Shown here piece after piece: positions 22,015 to 34,600 of a stretch of DNA of 64,000 nt. Location: positions 496,001 through 560,000 of the forward strand of contig JAEHOE010000021.1 of assembly GCA_016858145.1 (NCBI GenBank). Direction: 5' to 3'. A model generated the notes under the pieces. It was not told where the DNA came from, searched no databases, and saw only the letters and a list, made by a program, of their open reading frames with translations. Position 1 is the stretch's first letter; each line of letters opens with the position of its first letter. This stretch comes from Edaphochlamys debaryana (taxonomy: Eukaryota > Chlorophyta > Chlorophyceae > Chlamydomonadales). The position numbers and the translations under genes are program-made.

Positions 22015-25000
22015 ATGCCCGCGGTCTCAACTTCTGCTACGGGCGCGGATGCAGCGGCCTCGGGCCCCGGGGCGGCGCCCCTGCCCGTGCCCGCTCTCCC
22101 GGAGGTGCCGTCGGGCATGGAGGCCGAGGCCGCTCTGCTGACTGCCCTCAGTGAGGCTCCCACGGTCAGCAAGACGGTGGTCAGGTCCGCACCCGGTGGA
22201 GGCGTAACCCTTACGGTGAGTCTCGATTCTCAGACCTCTTGCATGTGTTTGGAGCTCCGCCTGGGATGGTGGCCGCGGACGATATGGCAGATTGCGCTAT
22301 CAGACACGGGTAAACAGGGGGCCCTTCCGTTGGTGGGGCATCAGCCCCTCGTTACCACGGTGGCGCTGTTCCCATGGCCCTCCCCGTGGTCGCTAAGACC
22401 AACCCTCAACTGCAACCGCCAACCGCTCACCGCCAGGTGACTATGCAGCAGCGCAACCTCCCCGCGAACGCCCAGCGCCGCTACAACATCACGGCCAGCG
22501 TGCTGCCGCCCGCGGAGGCCGGAGCCGGAGCCGGTGCCGGGAAGGCGGAGGGGCCCCTCATGGCCCTTGTCGGTCTGCCCCAGGTGTGAAGGGGCGCCGA
22601 GGCCGTGTGCTGAACGGCAAAGGGGCTCACGACATCGCAGCGCGAACGGTAGCTGGAGTAACCTTCGCTGCAGAGCCGTCGTGCGCAGGGGTCTGACGAG
22701 GACACCCGACAACCCAGGTGGTTTCCGTCCTTTGCAGCAGCCAGCTTCTCTGGTGTCCTCGCCCCCCCCACCCTTGCAGGAGCTGCACGCGGACGTTCAA
22801 TTGGTCAGCGTTTCTCCCTCGGGTGGGTGCATGGCTTTACGCAACGCATGCGGGCAGTGGCCGCGTCAAGGGACAAGCCTGGTTAGCCGGGGCTTGTGGC
22901 TATGCCCGCCACACGGTCGGTCACGCCACGACTTTCAGCTCCCGCCCTCCTCCAGCCACACCTCCTACCCTCCCCACCCCCCCGCCCTCCCGCCCACCCC
23001 GTCGCGCCCGCCCCCTACCCCCCCCCCGCCCCAGGCTCCCAGCAGCAGGTGCTCCCAGACTGAACGCCTGCTGCTTACATGCCCCCCCCCCCACCCGCCC
23101 CAGGCTCCCAGCAGCTGGTGTTCCTTAAGGCCCCCTCCGACGCCACCTCGGCGCTGCTGCAGCTGTGGCGGGGCGGGCGCATGGCCCTGGAGCTGGCGGT
23201 GCCCAAGGCGAGCGGGGGCGGGAGGGGCGGGTTGGGGTTTGGGGTTTGGGGGTTGGGGGTTGGGGGTTGGGGGTTGGGGGTTGGGGAGGCGAGCTGGAGG
23301 GCGGGAGGGGGAGATGGCGGTGCCCAAGACGAGCGGGGAGAAGGGGGGATTGGGTTGGGGTAGCGGGAGGGGAGGGTTGATGGCGGTAGAGATCCGGCGG
23401 GAGGGAGGGGGGCTCACGGGACGAGCGGGCGGGAGGGGTGGGGGCAGCTTGCGGCATGGGAGAGGGTGGCGGTGGCGAGCGGGGTGGTGGTGAGAGCGGC
23501 GAGCGGGCGGAGAGGTGAAGGTGCTGGGTGGCGCTATGTACGGTTGCGTCGAGGGCCAAGCCCGGGTGCTGCCCCATACACTCCCTTTCCACCCCACCCC
23601 ATCCCCCTCCCGCACAGGCGTTGCATGGCCCGCTCGTGAATGACGGCTACTTCGCCTCCGGGGCGGCCTGGGCGGCGGACGAGAGCGCGGTGGCCTACAC
23701 CGCAGAGGCAAGCGCAGAGCGGGCCTTGCACCCATGCCATGTCCTTGTCCGTGGCAGAGGCAGTGGCAGAGGCGAGCGCAGGGCGGGCCTTGCACGCTGC
23801 AGCTGGAGGGGAGCGGAGGGACACGCCCATGCCATGTCTGTGTCCGTGGGACCTCCCCTACCTCCCCTCTTGGGGGGCACGAGCCCGGTCGCCGCATGCC
23901 CTGAGAGCGGCCATAGGTGGTGCGCGGACGTGCTAGCTCCTCCCTCCCACCCGGAAGGTGCAAGGTTGCCCTGGCGTCGGCGCGATCCCGCTCAGCAACA
24001 AACACTCCTCCCTCCCACCCGCTCGCGCCATTCCTCCCTTTCCCCGCCCTCCTCTCCTCCCCGCCCTCAACCCCCGCCCCGTCGACCCCTGACCCCGGAC
24101 CCCGCAGCTGCCCGCCCCCGAGCGCACGCCCGCCTGGGGCGGCCCCGACGCCCTCAAGGACGCGGCAGGGCCCCGCAGCTGGCGAGGCGTGGGCGCGGCG
24201 GCGGAGGACTGGGGCGAGCTCAACACGGGCAAGCGCCCGCCCGCGGCCTTCGTGCTCGACCTGAACCGCAGGGAGGTGGTCAAGGTGCGTGCGCGCGGCC
24301 GGGGGGTGGGATCGAGGCTGGGGCTGCGGCCCGGGCTTAAAAGCCCCGACACTGCATGCTGCGCAGCGAGTCAACGCCTGCCCGCTCGCCCCTGCTGCGC
24401 AGTCGCACTGCCTGCCGTGCCTGCGCTGCATGCCTGTGCGCCCTGGCCCCCACACTCCTGCTCCTCTCTCGCATACAGTCTCCCCACCCCTTCCTTGGTT
24501 TCGACTTCCCTCACATCATCCGCCCCTGCCCTTCATCTCCGTGTCCAGGTCCCCGGGCTGCCCGAGGAGCACTCGGTCGGTCAGCCCACCTGGTGCCCCC
24601 CCCGGGCGCCCTCCTCCTCCACCACCACCGCCACGCTCACGACCGCCACCGGCGGCGGCGCGCCCACCACTGCCGCCGCCGCCACCACCGCCACCTCCAC
24701 CGGCGGCGGCCCCAGCGGCCTGCTGCTCGTCGCCTGGCCGCACGCTGCGCCGCCCTCCTTCCCCCGCCTCGCCGCCGGCGCAAGCCCCAGGAAGCTGGGC
24801 GTGGTGTTCTGCTACAACCGCTCCGCGCACCTGTACCACGTGTCCGTCACGCGCGGCGCAGACGGGTGAGCCCGGAACCCCTTTTCCCCCCCTTCAAAGA
24901 ACTGCCTTCCCGCCCGACGTAGGCTCAACACCCCGACGTTTCCCCTCGGTCCCCGCCTTCCTTGATCTACCCCGTCTTCCCTCCGCTCCCTCCTCGCGCC

Positions 25001-28000
25001 CCGTCAGCGCCCTGCAGTTCGGCGCCTCCGCCACTCGGCTGTGCCCGGAGCTGGAGAGCTGCCTGAGCCCCACCTGTACCCCCGGGGGGGAGGCAGTTGT
25101 GTTCGTGTCGCAACAGGAGGCCGTGGCAACGGGTGAGCTCCGCTGGGCCCCTGGCGGGGGGTATCGTACTGGTATGGTTTTGGGGAGGTGATGGGAGCGG
25201 GGGATTGGAAAGTGAGCGCTGCTGGGCCCCTGGCAGGGGGGTTGGCTTGGGGTAGGTGCCCCAGGACACCGATCAGAGGCGAAGTCCTGCTTGTTTTCCC
25301 CAGCCTGCGCCGCTCGTGCTCAACGCGCTGTTTCTCCTGTCCGGCCCGCCCTCTACGCGCAGGCACGCACGGTGCCACGGGGCGGCTGTACCGCCTCGGC
25401 TGGACGGCGGAGGTAGGTCCGGAGGTGCCAGCAGCAATCACCCGGGCGTGGGCGCTCCTATGTATATGAGCCCATCCCCAAGGCTGCCACGTGCCCTCTC
25501 TGTAGGTCATTGTTAGTGCGCCCGACCCCAACCCTCCCCTGCCGTCCACGCAGGGCCCCGCCTCCTCCCCGCCCAAGCTGCTGCTGGACGTTGTGCAGAA
25601 GCCCGGGAGCCCCACCGCCTTCCCCGGGCTCTACACTGCAGGGGTGCCGGATGACGGCTTCGTGGGTGAGTGCTCACGGTGACCCCTATTGGGGTTTGTC
25701 GGAGTTAGTTGGGGTTAGCTGCAACTAACTCGGCGAGGGAAGGCTCGCGCTGCTTCAGGAACGCCACCGGCGGGTTTAATGTGACCTACTTCTAAACTCC
25801 ACTTGTTGTTGGACCAACCCTTACCGTACTGCGCGCGTTCGCTTTCCTGCTCGCTCCCCATCCCCACCAGGCCCCTCCACGCTGCTCCTCAACACGCAAT
25901 GGGGCTCCGTCACCGCCATTGCCGCCCTCGACACCTCGGCCCCGGGTCCCGCGGGGCCCGTGCCGCTGACCCCTGTGGACGCCTCTGCCCCCGGCGCCGC
26001 CTCCTGGTCACTGCTGGGCACGGCGCCGGGGCTGGCGGTGGCGGCCCGGGCAGCGCCGGACGGACCCACCAGCCTCTACGTCGCACGGCTGCCGGTTAGT
26101 ACTAGTACGAGGCCGGGCTGGGCCCGGCTGCTGCCTCGCTGCTAGGACGCCGGGACCAGCGCGCCCATATCCTGCATGCCACAGCACCTTTCCACGCTGT
26201 AGATATGCTACGTGCTAGCCCGCCAATGTTTTGCAAATGGCCACCGTGCGTTGCCTTGCAGGACGATGTCGCCTCCCTCACCGCCCCCGGGGCCTCCCTG
26301 GACTGGCAGCCCCTGGAGCTGGGCTGCCCCGGCCTCGTGGCGGCAGGGGCCGCGGGGGCGGAGGCGGGTGTGCGGGGGGAGCTGCCGGCAGCTGCCCGGG
26401 AGCTGCTGGAGGGCATCGAGTACAAGGTGGGGCGTGGAGGGGAGTGGGGGAGGGGCGCTCAAGGTTTTAGCAAGGCACGCAGGGGGTTTGCTTCCAACCT
26501 ACGGGCTCAGTGTGGCAGGGTTTGAGCACGGTACGCGTCGGTGGGGGGGAGGGGGGGTGCAACGCTGTACAAGGTGAGGGATGGCGGGTAGGCGAGGTAG
26601 GGTCAGGGTGGTTCTTCGTCAGGTAGTACAAGGTGAGGTGTGTGGGGGACTGAGTGGGTCGGCTTCAAGACGAGCCGTTGAGGTTCCGCCTGCTCCCCCC
26701 CTCCCGCTGGCTGGGGCCCTCCTGCTCCGGCGCCCGCAGGTCATCCGCGTGAAGCCCCGCGTGGGCGACACCTCGGTGGGCGCCTTCGACTGCCTGGCGT
26801 GGATGCCCAAGCAGCGGAGCGGTGAGCGCGCGCGTCCCGGGTGGGAGAGAAGGGCGACGACGGGGATCCTTTCCCTTCCTCACCTCGCATCTTGCATGAG
26901 GAATAGGCAAAGAGGACACAGGGAACAAGGGGAAGGCCCGGGAGGAAACCGCGTGGGGAAACCCCACTGGTCGATGGTTTCACGCGCCAGCCATGCGGCA
27001 TTTGACCCTCCACGGCCGCACGTGGCCCCTGCCCGCCGACCCCGCAGGCCCCCTGCCGGCCGTGGTGACACCCCACGGCGGCCCCCACACCGCCGTAACG
27101 CTCGGCTGGTACCCCCCCTACGCCTACCTGGCGGGCCTGGGCCACGTGGTCCTCTCGCCCAACTATCGCGGCAGCACGGGGTACGTTTGTACGGCAGTGC
27201 CGTACGGCACATGCTGTACGGCAGGATTTCCGTACCGACGTGCTCGTACTGGTACCGGGCCAAGGGGAGTTGGTGTGCCTTGATGCTTCGCCCAGATGCC
27301 CTCACGAACTCGTGAAAGTCCCCCCCGATCCGCTGAGACCTGACGTGCGCCGGTGCCTGTAGGTACGGCCAGGCCGCGCTGGCCAGTCTGCCGGGCAACA
27401 TCGGATCTGCTGACGTGGACGACTGCGTCGCCTCGGTCGAGGCGGCCGTGGCGGAGGGTGAGTGCTTGGGCGCCTCGCGGCCAGGGCTCCGGCCAGGGCT
27501 CACCTGCGGGCCCCTTCCCTCCCGCTCAACCCAAACCCTTCCCCCGCCCCCCCCCCCTCATCCGCTACCCAGGCCTGGTGGACGCCTCCCGTGTGGCGGT
27601 GGTGGGCGGCTCCCACGGGGGCTTCCTGACCGCCCACCTGTTGGGGCAGCACCCGGACAAGTGAGGGCAGGGGCTAGAGGGGCAGGGAAGGAGGGGGGGA
27701 TAGGAGTTGGGGAGGCAGGTAGGAGGGTAGAGTGTCTGCCGCTGACGCCTGACTGTCCAGCTCCAACTGAGGCCCTGGCCACCGTGAGCGTCGCGCGCTG
27801 TATGTGCCACGTGTTGCATGTGCCGAGGGCCCGCCTCTCGGCCTCCAAGACCCTCACACCACGGCCTTACCCTGCTCTCTCGCGGGCAGGTTCCGGTCGG
27901 GCGTGATGCGCAACCCCGTCACCAACATCTCCGCCATGATCGCCGCCTCGGACATCCCCGATTGGTGCTTCGTGGAGGTGCTGGGCAGCGAGGTGCGTGT

Positions 28001-28738
28001 GCGGGGCGGCGGTGGGAGTGGTGGTGCGGAGGGTGAGGCGGGAGGCTGTGGGGCGGGGTTGAGGGTGGCAGAGTGCGTGCCTGCGGAGGTAGGCAACGTG
28101 GGAGCTTCTTTGCGAGTGCCGGAGAGCGAGCCGGCCGTACCAAACCTCATGGGCTCAACTAACTTCGTTACCGCAAACTCGACCCCGCGCCGCAGGAGGG
28201 CCGCCGCCGGTGCTCGCCCGTGCCGACGCCCGACGACCTGGCGGCCATGTACGGCGCATCTCCCGTACGGCACGTTGACCGGGTCAACGCGCCCGTGTTC
28301 ATGATGCTGGGCGCCAAGGACCGGCGCGTGCCGCCGCCCGACGGGCTGCAGTACATGACGGCGCTGCGGGGCCGCGACGTGGCGGCGCACGGGCCGCCGC
28401 CGCCGACTCGCATGATTGTGTTCCCCGAGGTGAGCGAGGCGCCTGGGCAGTCGAGAGGGTGCGGGGCAGGCCTAATGCAGGGGCACTCAAGCCCGTTCGC
28501 ACATCACCACGGAGGAATCCATGGCTCGACTCAACTTCGTGCGGGGCATGCGCTGCGTGCGGTCTTTATCATCGCCGCATGCTACGCATGCCCTCTGCCC
28601 CTGGGCCCCCACCTGCCTTCTCACCGTTCGTGCCCGCAGGACGCCCACGGCCTGGACAAGCCTCAGACCGAGTACGAGCAGTGGCTCAACGTGGTGTGGT
28701 GGCTCAAGCAGCACGCGGGGCCCAAGGCTGCCCACTAG
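22015..28738 (+). CDS. AARE: acylaminoacyl-peptidase (acylamino-acid-releasing enzyme, S9C)
   Basis: Nineteen exons, all in phase, 881 aa: 22015-22215, 22437-22583, 22780-22822, 23104-23207, 23618-23707, 24108-24284, 24549-24865, 25008-25132, 25363-25412, 25554-25665, 25871-26094, 26262-26426, 26740-26821, 26991-27180, 27363-27457, 27573-27660, 27890-27992, 28196-28429, 28640-28738. The C-terminal third is a prolyl-oligopeptidase-type alpha/beta hydrolase: SPNYRGSTGYGQ, nucleophile Ser in GGSHGGFLTAHLLGQHP, MRNPVTNISAM, SDIPDWCFVE, Asp in LGAKDRRVPP, His in DAHGLD. The N-terminal part fits the family's beta-propeller, with VNDGYFASGAAWAADESAVAY typical. The enzyme removes N-acylated residues from peptides, usually in cytosol or plastid. 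It is longer than usual (about 730-760 aa), partly through a Thr/Ala/Gly insert at about 24610-24715. Exons ending 23207 and 23707 use GC donors. Confidence 0.92.
23237..23290 (+). repeat. GGGGGTT-type tract in an AARE intron
   Basis: Tandem gggttt then ggggttg units repeat about seven times just after the donor at 23207. G-quadruplex formation is possible on the transcript strand. Confidence 0.6.
23969..24001 (+). repeat. dispersed 33-bp motif, copy 1
   Basis: Contains ctggcgtcggcgcgatcc followed by cgctcagcaacaa. It sits in an AARE intron about 100 bp before the acceptor at 24107. Two further copies lie in introns of the GH81 gene (48901, 59618), all in the sense orientation. Confidence 0.7.
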
Positions 28739-29532
28739 AGGGTGGGAGTGGAGCGAGGCAAAAAGAAACGCGCGACGGGCGCGGCGAGAGGAGGTGTTGG
28801 CCAAGGATGCGCCGTCGTGGATGGGTTGGCCGGGTGGGCCAGCGGGAGGCGGCGGGTGATGCGGGCGAAGGTAGGGGAGCGGGCGGCCTCGCTCGACTGC
28901 TTGTTCCTTGTCCCGAGTGGGTTGGTTCATTGCGTGGCTGATGCGCATCATCGAAGAAGGCTGGGGCGGCTTCATTTATCTGTCACACCGTGCAACGCAC
29001 CGCCTGGCCTCGGCCCCGGCCTGCCGTACGTCGTTCCCCATCAGCCCTCCGGGGCTTGCCCTTGTGTGCGGCATACGTCCTGCTGCCCAAGCCTGCTCCG
29101 GCTACTCCAGCGTAGCGAGAACCCTCCGGCCGTGTCCGTGGATGAAGGCGATGGAAGCGAGAGCGCGCCTACGTACGGCGGTGAGTCACCGCCGCCCGTA
29201 CCGTCGCACAATGCGCCCCGTTTTGCCCGACACAGTCGGCACGAGTAGCGACCATCAGTCCTTCATTCCAGCCATTAACCTGACTACTTAACCTGACCGG
29301 CTAGCGCAGACCGCCGAGCGACCGCAAGGTTCGAGCACAGTTTTAGCTGAACCGACCGCGCTAACAATCACATATAGGCGGTAAGAAGCAGCTATCATTT
29401 ATTTAGAACTATCAAAAACCTTTCTCTTGCGCTTCTGTCGCGACCACGCGAACACATTTATTGACTCTAACGTCAACGTTGCCTCCTGCTGTCATAGCTA
29501 TGTAGTGGGCATGAACGTCTGAGCGCCTGAGG
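28739..29532. other. intergenic region
   Basis: Contains the AARE 3' flank and the upstream part of the next gene. The composition becomes AT-richer around 29260-29520. No coding exon recognised. Confidence 0.4.
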
Positions 29533-30735
29533 ATGCCAGGGCCGCGGCGGTCGCGACGCGCGGACGACATGCGTCCAACGAGTGGTGCTTCGCTGCGCCT
29601 TCTTGCTGTGCTGACCGGCATGGTGATATCCATCATCCACCCCTCCCTCCAGTCATGCCGCCGTCTCCTGCTCCACCTCCCACGCCGCCCCCGTCTCCGG
29701 CGCCGCCCTCGCCCTCGCCCAGACCCCCACCCGCGCCGTCCCCTCCCCTCCCCTCTCCAGCCCCTCCCGTGCCTTCGCCACCCTCGCCAGAGCCCAAGCC
29801 GCCACTTGTGCCGCTCCCACCCCCAGGCACGCCGCCCCCTCCGCTTGATACGCCGCGCCCTCCGCCTGGTACGCCCCCCCCCCGCCCCCACCCGTCATCC
29901 CACCCCCGCCGCCCCCCGATACGCCACCACCGCCACCTCCCGGCACCCCCCCACCGCCCTCACCAACCGGCGGTTCCAGCTCGTCGGAAGGTGCGCGTCA
30001 GGGCTTCCTTAGCACCGTATGCACCCACGATCTAGTTTGCTTTGGATGTTGTGAGCGGACGTGGGCACCCTCTTCCCCTTGCAGGGTCTGCAAAGGCGGC
30101 GTCTGCAAATGTCGAAGCCAGTGCTGACCCCAACCCCGTCTCCACCAGTCAAGCAACCGACATCGCCACCAAGAGCAGTGAAGGTGAGGCTGCACGTGGA
30201 CCCAAGACCCAGCCGGATTGATGAGATGCCCATCCTCACACATGGCCCCTTGCTTGGGAGTCTTGATACCGGATCGCATTTGTCATGTTCCACGGCTTTG
30301 TCATCTTCCGCATGCATCCCGCCCCCCCCCCGCCCCACAGCGCTCGCTGGGGACCCGGGGCCAACCTATGGTGCTGGGCCGAGCCCTTCTGCCGGGCCGA
30401 CGAGTGCACCTCCCGACCGCCGGGAGCTACGGGGGCTAATTGTCGGCTGCAGCGTGGCCGGGGCGGCGGTGTTGCTGGTTGCGGCGGGAGTTGCGGTCAT
30501 GACACGGCGCCGTTGTGTTGTGGGGACTGCTGGTGTGCGCGTGGTGCCGTTCACCACTATCAGCCGCTGGGCAGGCGGTTTGCTGTTCATTATTTCTCCG
30601 GATAGGAATTCATCCCACTCTTGTTCGTTTCTTACTACTGGACACTCCACTATTAAGCCGTGGATGGGCTTACCTAGAGCTGTGCTTCTGATACCTCTTT
30701 CCTGTGTACGGGCACTGTCATACCTGACCCTTTAG
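29533..30735 (+). CDS. Pro-rich single-pass membrane protein (frame disrupted)
   Basis: A leader (GASLRLLAVLTGMVISIIHP) lies in one frame at 29533-29652. A PPSP/PPTP block starts at 29655 in a second frame. After a run of ten C at 29874-29883 the Pro-rich reading continues in a third frame (VIPPPPPPDTPPPPPPGTP) to 29990. Exons 30085-30183 and 30341-30735 then follow in clean phase. The last exon has one helix, LIVGVAVG-like: GLIVGCSVAGAAVLLVAAGV, followed by TRRR. The layout resembles the stalk and tail of the 2404-6880 gene but without Cys or F5/8C modules. The breaks may be homopolymer errors in the sequence, an unseen intron, or true decay. Confidence 0.5.
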
Positions 30736-31633
30736 TACTGTGACTTTCTGAAAGGAGCTTTCCACTTTTCTCTTTGTCTTTATCATCAGCCTTCATGATT
30801 GACAGTTGCAATGGGCCTTTTTGCCCCTATCCTGAACCGACTGACCCAGGGGTGACCACCCGTGGACAAACCACCCTCACTCACCCACGGTATGCTAGAA
30901 TACTCTTCGTTTCAGAGACCAGAAAGAGATCTCTCCGTGCTCTACCCCTTCTGCATTTTGTAGAACAGTAGTCACGAGCAACTGTCTGGATCGGACGACC
31001 AACAGTGTGCCTCTATCCCTTGATGCATGGGGGCCGGCCGTGTGCGGACTTATGGCCTGAAGAGTGCTTGCTCACCTGTCACCCCTACCTCCTGTTCCCT
31101 GCTTGGAGCATGGAGTTTTTACGTTCACTGTGGCTTGGCCTCGAGGTTACCACCTCCCAAGTGCTGCAATCATCAGCGTGCTGTGTGTGCCAGGCCCACG
31201 GCAGGCGTCTCGTCCTGCCCCTTGGTTGGGTGGGAGCGTGTCAGCTGACTCAGCACTTCTGCACTTAAGCCAAAACGCTTCTTTCGCTTCGGGAGGTGGA
31301 GGGGAGGCGGGTGAGGGGAGGGCCTGTGCGGCGGGAGGTGGCGGGGAGCAGGAGGGGGAGGGTACGTGCGACACGCGTGCCGATCGAAGGACGCAGGGCG
31401 GGCGGAGTGGACGATCACCACGATGCATGTACCATCTGTGACAGCATGCTTGCAACATAGCTCATGATGTCTACTGCCAGCCTGCACTTCAGACTTTCGC
31501 AAGAGGGCATTCGCGCGCAAACCACACCACCAGTTCCTTTCTACAGTTTTGCATCTCTACCCCATTTGAATAGCTCATACCTGACACAATGTAGCCTCTA
31601 GCTGGGATCACGCGTGTAGAGGTGGCGACCGAA
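30736..31633. other. intergenic region
   Basis: Relatively AT-rich for this window (about 30600-31000). No exon with protein-like composition and matching splice signals was found. Confidence 0.4.
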
Positions 31634-34600
31634 ATGCGCCAGCGGGCATTTCGCGTGGCCCTTGTTTTCTACCTCGTATTTGTAGCTGCGTCGCTCACCC
31701 ATGGCGACGCGCTGCGCCCTGTCGGCGGTCGCTACGCGTCGGTAGTCGGTCAGCCGGAAGACATCCTGGCCGGCGTCGTAGACCCGCCTTCTCCCGAGGA
31801 GCTCGCTGCGAACGCGAAGAAGCTAGCGATTGTGTATCTGGTTACCAAGCTGGCGTACAAGTGTAAGCGGTCACCTGGCTTGTGTGTGTGCGGGAGGGGG
31901 GCACGGAGGGGTGTTGAGCTTCACTGCCATGTGTATGTGCCGCCTGTACCCCGGAGGGCCCCACAGGGCTTCGCTCTGCCCCCACCTCAGCCAGACCCCA
32001 CCTCCACCCCCAATTCCTGTGCTCCGCCAACCCCTCACCCAGCCTTCAGCTTTGCTATCTGTCACTCAAAACCCCAACTCCTGCTACCGTGTCCCAGCTG
32101 AGTTGAATCCCAAACCCCGGATCCACCGCTCGCAGCGCACGACCGAGTGGCCCTGCTCCGCGCCTCCCTCCGCCTGGTCTCGGCGCACCTGGCCCCCGCC
32201 ACCCCCTGCGTCGCCTACGTCTTCACGCGGGACAGCCGCCTGGCGCAGCTGCGGGCGCAGCTGGCGGATCTCGTGGATCCAGGCGGCGGGGATCTCGTGG
32301 ATCCAGCTCGCGGGGCGGATCTCGTGAATCCAGGCGGCGGAGGGGGCGCCACGTCAGCAGCGGGCGGAGGATCAGGGACCGTGGCGGGAAGCGGGGGAGC
32401 GAGTGGCGGCGGGGGACAGGGGGGCGGGGCGGCGGCGGCGGGTGCGGAGGCGGGGGCGGGGGCGCCGCTGCTGCGTGTGCGCGTGCTGCCGCTGGCGAAT
32501 GGGAGCTGGGCGGTACCCGAGTGGGCGAGAGACATGAGCCTCTGGAAGGGGTGAGAGCAGGGGCTGTCAAAAGGGGGGAGGTTGATGGGGATTGCAAAGG
32601 CGCAGGGGTGGCAAAGGGGTGGCAGGGTCACGGTGAAGGCGTGGGGATTGCAGCCACACTCCAAGACTAACCCCCCTACCCTATCCCCCCCCCCTATCCC
32701 CCAGCCGCTGGCCCCGCAGCTACCGGCTCATGGGCGACTGGCGCCTGAGCTACATGCCCCGATTCGCCAGGGCCATGGGCCACAGGTGAGGACGTAAAGG
32801 GGGGGGAGGGCTGCTCGTATGAGCCGGGACGGGATGTGGGGGGTGGGGGGTGGGGGGTGGGGGGTGGGCGGAGGCAGGAGGGTTTTCTAGCTTCCTTGTG
32901 GCTGGAGTTCGTGTGTGTGCGCAGCTTGAGGGCTGGCGGCGTAGTGGCGGCGACAAGGGGCACCTGGAACGGCTGTGGCCGGGCCTGTCTGACTGAGTGC
33001 CGTGCACTTCCTTCCCCTTCCTTCTCGACGTGTCCCCAGGTACCTGCTGCAGCTAGATGATGACTCATACATCACCGGGCCGGTGAGCAAGAGGGGAGAG
33101 CGGACTTCAGGAGTTTGCGTGACAGGCCAGGGACCCGCAGCCCGTCGCCACCCTCTGACCTCCTGCTCCCAGCTCCCTTACCCTACCCCTCGCTCCGCCC
33201 ACATCACAGGCCAGCTCACCCCCCGCCCTCCTCCCCAGTTGCCCCTTGTCCACCACCCCCCTCCCTCCCCCCTCAATGTCTACCCCTGTCAGGTCAACCA
33301 CGATCTGGTCACAATGTTCGATCGGCATGGCTACTGGCTGGGGGTGCACACGTGGACCACGGACCCGCCCCTGGTCACATGGTGGGGCGCGGGTAGGCGG
33401 GCGGTCGTACAGGCATTACTAAGCCGGTCTGCTAGCTGGCATCATGTGTGGAGGATGTGGCCTGGAGGGGCGCTAGCAACATGATACACACTACGCTGTT
33501 ACATTACTTGTGTTCCTCTTCATTCCTGTGACCCGCAGGGGCCTGCCCGAGCTTGCCAAGTTCTTCCTTCTGACCTACCAGGTGGGTGGGTGGGTGGGTG
33601 GGTGGGTGGGCCCCAGGGTGCCGCGTGTGAGCGGACCCACTTCCACGACGGGGGTCCCACCCTCGGGGGCCACCCCTCGCTGCTTCCTACCCACCCACCA
33701 ACCCGCTCACCCACCCAGCACAAGACTACCCTCCCCTCCCCCTCCCCCGCCCCCTTGCCCCCGACCGCCCCCCAGGTGGATCCCGCACCCATCTCCCTCT
33801 TTGCCACCCATGCCAAGCCTTCATCAAGCCCTTCCCCCCCCCTTCCCGCCCCCTTTCCCCCCCCCCCCCAGGTGGACCCCGGCACCCTCCTCAGGGACCA
33901 CTGCGCCCCGCCCTCCCTGGACGGACTGCACTCGGGGCTGGGGGCCGTGGTGAGACGGAGAGCGAGCAGGCGGGAGAAAGGGGGGGGAGGGGTGGGAAGG
34001 AAGGGGCAGGGAAGAGGACCTTACGGCTGGGCCCTCACCAGCTGGAACTCAGACCGCTGCAACGGAGCGGAGCGTGCCTCGACCCGCCTCATCCCTCCCA
34101 GCCTCACCGCCCACCTGCCCCTCCCCCACACACCACCGCGCGCAGTTCCAAATCTTCCACGCCCACCCCTGCCCACCAACCAGGCTAGCCCCTTCTGTCA
34201 GGCCCAACCCTATCAAAACGCCCCTGCCCCAAATTCCCCAATCCGCCATAGATCACCCCTGCCGCACCTCCACCCCCCTCCCAGACCCAGGCGGATGAGG
34301 GCACTCTCTTGCTGCTCTTCCCTTCATCGCCTTCAACGCTCAACGCAACCTTTATGACCACCACCACCACCACCCGCTCCCCCCCCCCACTAACGATTCG
34401 ATGCTCTCCCGCTTATCAGCTTCAAACACCCGCTCCCCCCCCCCCCCTGCGCTCCCCCACCTCCACCCCCCCCTCAGGCCCAGGCCGACGAGGCGCTCCC
34501 TTCCCAGCCTTGCCCATCTGCTTACCCCGACTCGGTGCCCAACTCGGTAGCCCCTCTCCATCCCCTTCACCCCCCCCCATCCCCACCCCCAGGCCCAGGC

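Noticed and set aside
22965..24455. 496-aa minus-strand frame opposite AARE
   Set aside because: Pro/Arg/Ala-rich shadow of C-rich introns and coding exons. The plus strand has nineteen phase-consistent AARE exons.
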